A DNA stretch of 64,000 nucleotides from assembly GCA_902545035.1 (NCBI GenBank), contig CACCEJ010000001.1, positions 1-64,000 of the forward strand. The letters run 5' to 3'. Below the pieces are notes generated by a model. It did no database searches, had not been told where the DNA came from, and saw only the letters and a list, made by a program, of their open reading frames with translations. Each line of letters begins with the position of its first letter. The stretch's first letter is position 1. This document shows positions 62,351 to 64,000 of the stretch, piece by piece. The translations under genes were made by a program, and so were the position numbers. The DNA is from an uncultured Pelagibacteraceae bacterium (GTDB lineage: Bacteria > Pseudomonadota > Alphaproteobacteria > Pelagibacterales > Pelagibacteraceae).

Positions 62351-63352
62351 ATGACCAAAAAAATATTTTCTGGTGTTCAGCCAACAGGCAATCTCCATTT
62401 GGGTAACTACCTAGGTGCAATCAAAAATTTTGTTGAATTAAATAACGATAAAGAAAATGATTGTATATTTTGTGTTGTAGATTTACATGCTATAACTGTT
62501 AAACAGGATAAATATCAATTAAAGAGTAATATCCGCGAAACAGCTGCAACTTTTATTGCGAGCGGAATTGATCCAAGTAAAAGTATTATATTTAATCAAT
62601 CAGAAGTTCCTGCTCATGCTGAAGGTTCTTGGATTTTAAGTTGCATGGCTCCAATGGGTTGGCTCAATAGAATGACTCAATTTAAAGAAAAAGCTGGAAA
62701 AGATAAAGAAAAGGCATCTGTGGGCCTTTATATTTATCCTGTTTTAATGGCAAGTGATATATTGCTTTATGATGCTACACATGTTCCTGTTGGAGAAGAT
62801 CAAAAACAACATTTGGAGTTAACAAGAGATATAGCACATAAATTTAATAAAGACTTTAAATGTGATGATTTTTTAAAAGTTCCTGAACCATTAATAAAGG
62901 AGAATTTCTCAAGAATAATGAGTTTAAAAGATGGTTTGAAAAAAATGAGTAAGTCAGATCCATCTGATTTGAGTAGAATTAATTTGACAGACTCTAAAGA
63001 TGAAATTGTTAACAAAGTTAAAAAGGCAAAAACTGACTCTTTTCCAATTCCAAATGATGAGGAAAAATTAAAAAGTAGGCCTGAAGCTGAAAACCTATTA
63101 GGTATCTTCTCAAGTATTTCAAACCAAACTTTGGGGAAAACTTTAGATGAATTTGGAGGTAAAAATTTTTCAGACTTAAAAGTTCAATTAGCTGAAATTT
63201 TATCAAGTAAAATTTCTCCGATTTCAGAAGAAATAAAAAAGTTAACTAATGATCAACAATATTTAGATAACATTCTGTTAGAAGGGGCAAACAAAGCAAA
63301 CGAAATTGCTCGAAAAAAGATACTAGAAATAAAGAAAATTATAGGCTTTTAA
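62351..63352 (+). CDS. trpS: tryptophanyl-tRNA synthetase
   Basis: IFSGVQPTGNLHLGNYLGAIKNFV; KMSKS; start set at ATG 62351. Confidence 0.98.
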   Translation: MTKKIFSGVQPTGNLHLGNYLGAIKNFVELNNDKENDCIFCVVDLHAITVKQDKYQLKSNIRETAATFIASGIDPSKSIIFNQSEVPAHAEGSWILSCMAPMGWLNRMTQFKEKAGKDKEKASVGLYIYPVLMASDILLYDATHVPVGEDQKQHLELTRDIAHKFNKDFKCDDFLKVPEPLIKENFSRIMSLKDGLKKMSKSDPSDLSRINLTDSKDEIVNKVKKAKTDSFPIPNDEEKLKSRPEAENLLGIFSSISNQTLGKTLDEFGGKNFSDLKVQLAEILSSKISPISEEIKKLTNDQQYLDNILLEGANKANEIARKKILEIKKIIGF

Positions 63353-63391
63353 AATTCTTTAAATTTTAAAATTTATAGTTATATAAATAAT

Positions 63392-63934
63392 ATGTTCATT
63401 CAAACTCAAGAAACACCAAATCCAAATTCATTGAAGTTTATACCTGGTAAAGGTGTATCAAATGATGGGCCCTATGAATTTTTAAACGAAAGTCAAACTG
63501 AAATTCCATTATTAAAAGACATTTTATCGATTAACGGCGTAACTGGAATATTTTTAAGTGAAGATTTTTTATCAATTAATAAATCTCAAGATGAAAAATG
63601 GGAAAACATAAAGCATATAGTTATTTCTCATTTAAATGAATACTATGAAAATGGTAATGAATTTATAATAAATAAAAATACTCCACCAAATGATTTGAAA
63701 GATTATGGAGAGATAGAAAAAAAAATAATCAGGATCCTAGAGACCAAAATTAGACCTGCGGTTGCAAGAGATGGAGGAGATATAACTTTTAAAGAGTTTA
63801 AAGATGGAAAAGTCACAGTTGTATTAAAAGGAAGCTGCTCAGGATGTCCATCTTCAACCCAAACTTTAAAACAGGGTGTACAAAATTTACTTTGTCATTA
63901 TATACCTGAAGTTAATGAAGTTTTAGCTGTATAA
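63392..63934 (+). CDS. NifU/NfuA-like Fe-S scaffold protein
   Basis: Nfu_N domain FIQTQETPNPNSLKFIPG; C-terminal RPAVARDGGDITF...GSCSGCPSSTQTL with CxxC. Confidence 0.96.
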   Translation: MFIQTQETPNPNSLKFIPGKGVSNDGPYEFLNESQTEIPLLKDILSINGVTGIFLSEDFLSINKSQDEKWENIKHIVISHLNEYYENGNEFIINKNTPPNDLKDYGEIEKKIIRILETKIRPAVARDGGDITFKEFKDGKVTVVLKGSCSGCPSSTQTLKQGVQNLLCHYIPEVNEVLAV

Positions 63935-63975
63935 TATCCTCACTATCATTTATAAAGAATAATTGGAGTTACATT

Positions 63976-64000
63976 GTGAAAAAAAAAAACAGAAAAAACC
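63976..64000 (+). CDS. possible start of a further CDS (runs off the right edge)
   Basis: GGAG followed by GTG start, MKKKNRKN...; too short to identify. Confidence 0.3.

Noticed and set aside
1-64000. CRISPR arrays, transposons, prophage, toxin-antitoxin or defence islands
   Set aside because: No regularly spaced repeats, transposases/integrases, or recognisable defence genes were seen; content is mostly housekeeping with small accessory insertions

Overview
This 64 kb window is a very AT-rich, gene-dense chromosomal segment from an alphaproteobacterium, most likely of the SAR11/Pelagibacter type (inferred from composition, tiny spacers and gene order). It appears to span the replication-origin region. 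A 284 bp AT-rich gap (24199-24482) with DnaA-box-like sites lies between a his/hslVU/tim44/fxsA/secB/dnaQ/coaE/aroE/maf/ppsR arm and the hemE-hemH-hemJ-rho...mnmE-mnmG-rsmG-parA-parB arm. A perfect parS palindrome lies inside rsmG about 10 kb from the gap. Other content includes one tRNA-Gly(GCC), a porin with a strong terminator, dnaJ-dnaK-grpE, leuS, murJ, trpS, malic enzyme, and a scattered family of TPR-fused sulfotransferases, an OGT-like transferase and a methyltransferase. The observations most worth following up are: (1) an operon annotatable as sucCD plus citE that looks like malate thiokinase (mtkAB) plus malyl-CoA lyase; (2) a 36-aa ArfA-like ribosome-rescue ORF missing from the ORF track; (3) two paralogous secreted polysaccharide-lyase-like genes, each joined by ATGA overlaps into a housekeeping operon (his and maf/aroE); (4) the oriC candidate plus parS; (5) a two-gene accessory insertion in the conserved rho-mnmE cluster. 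No CRISPR array, transposase or prophage was seen.
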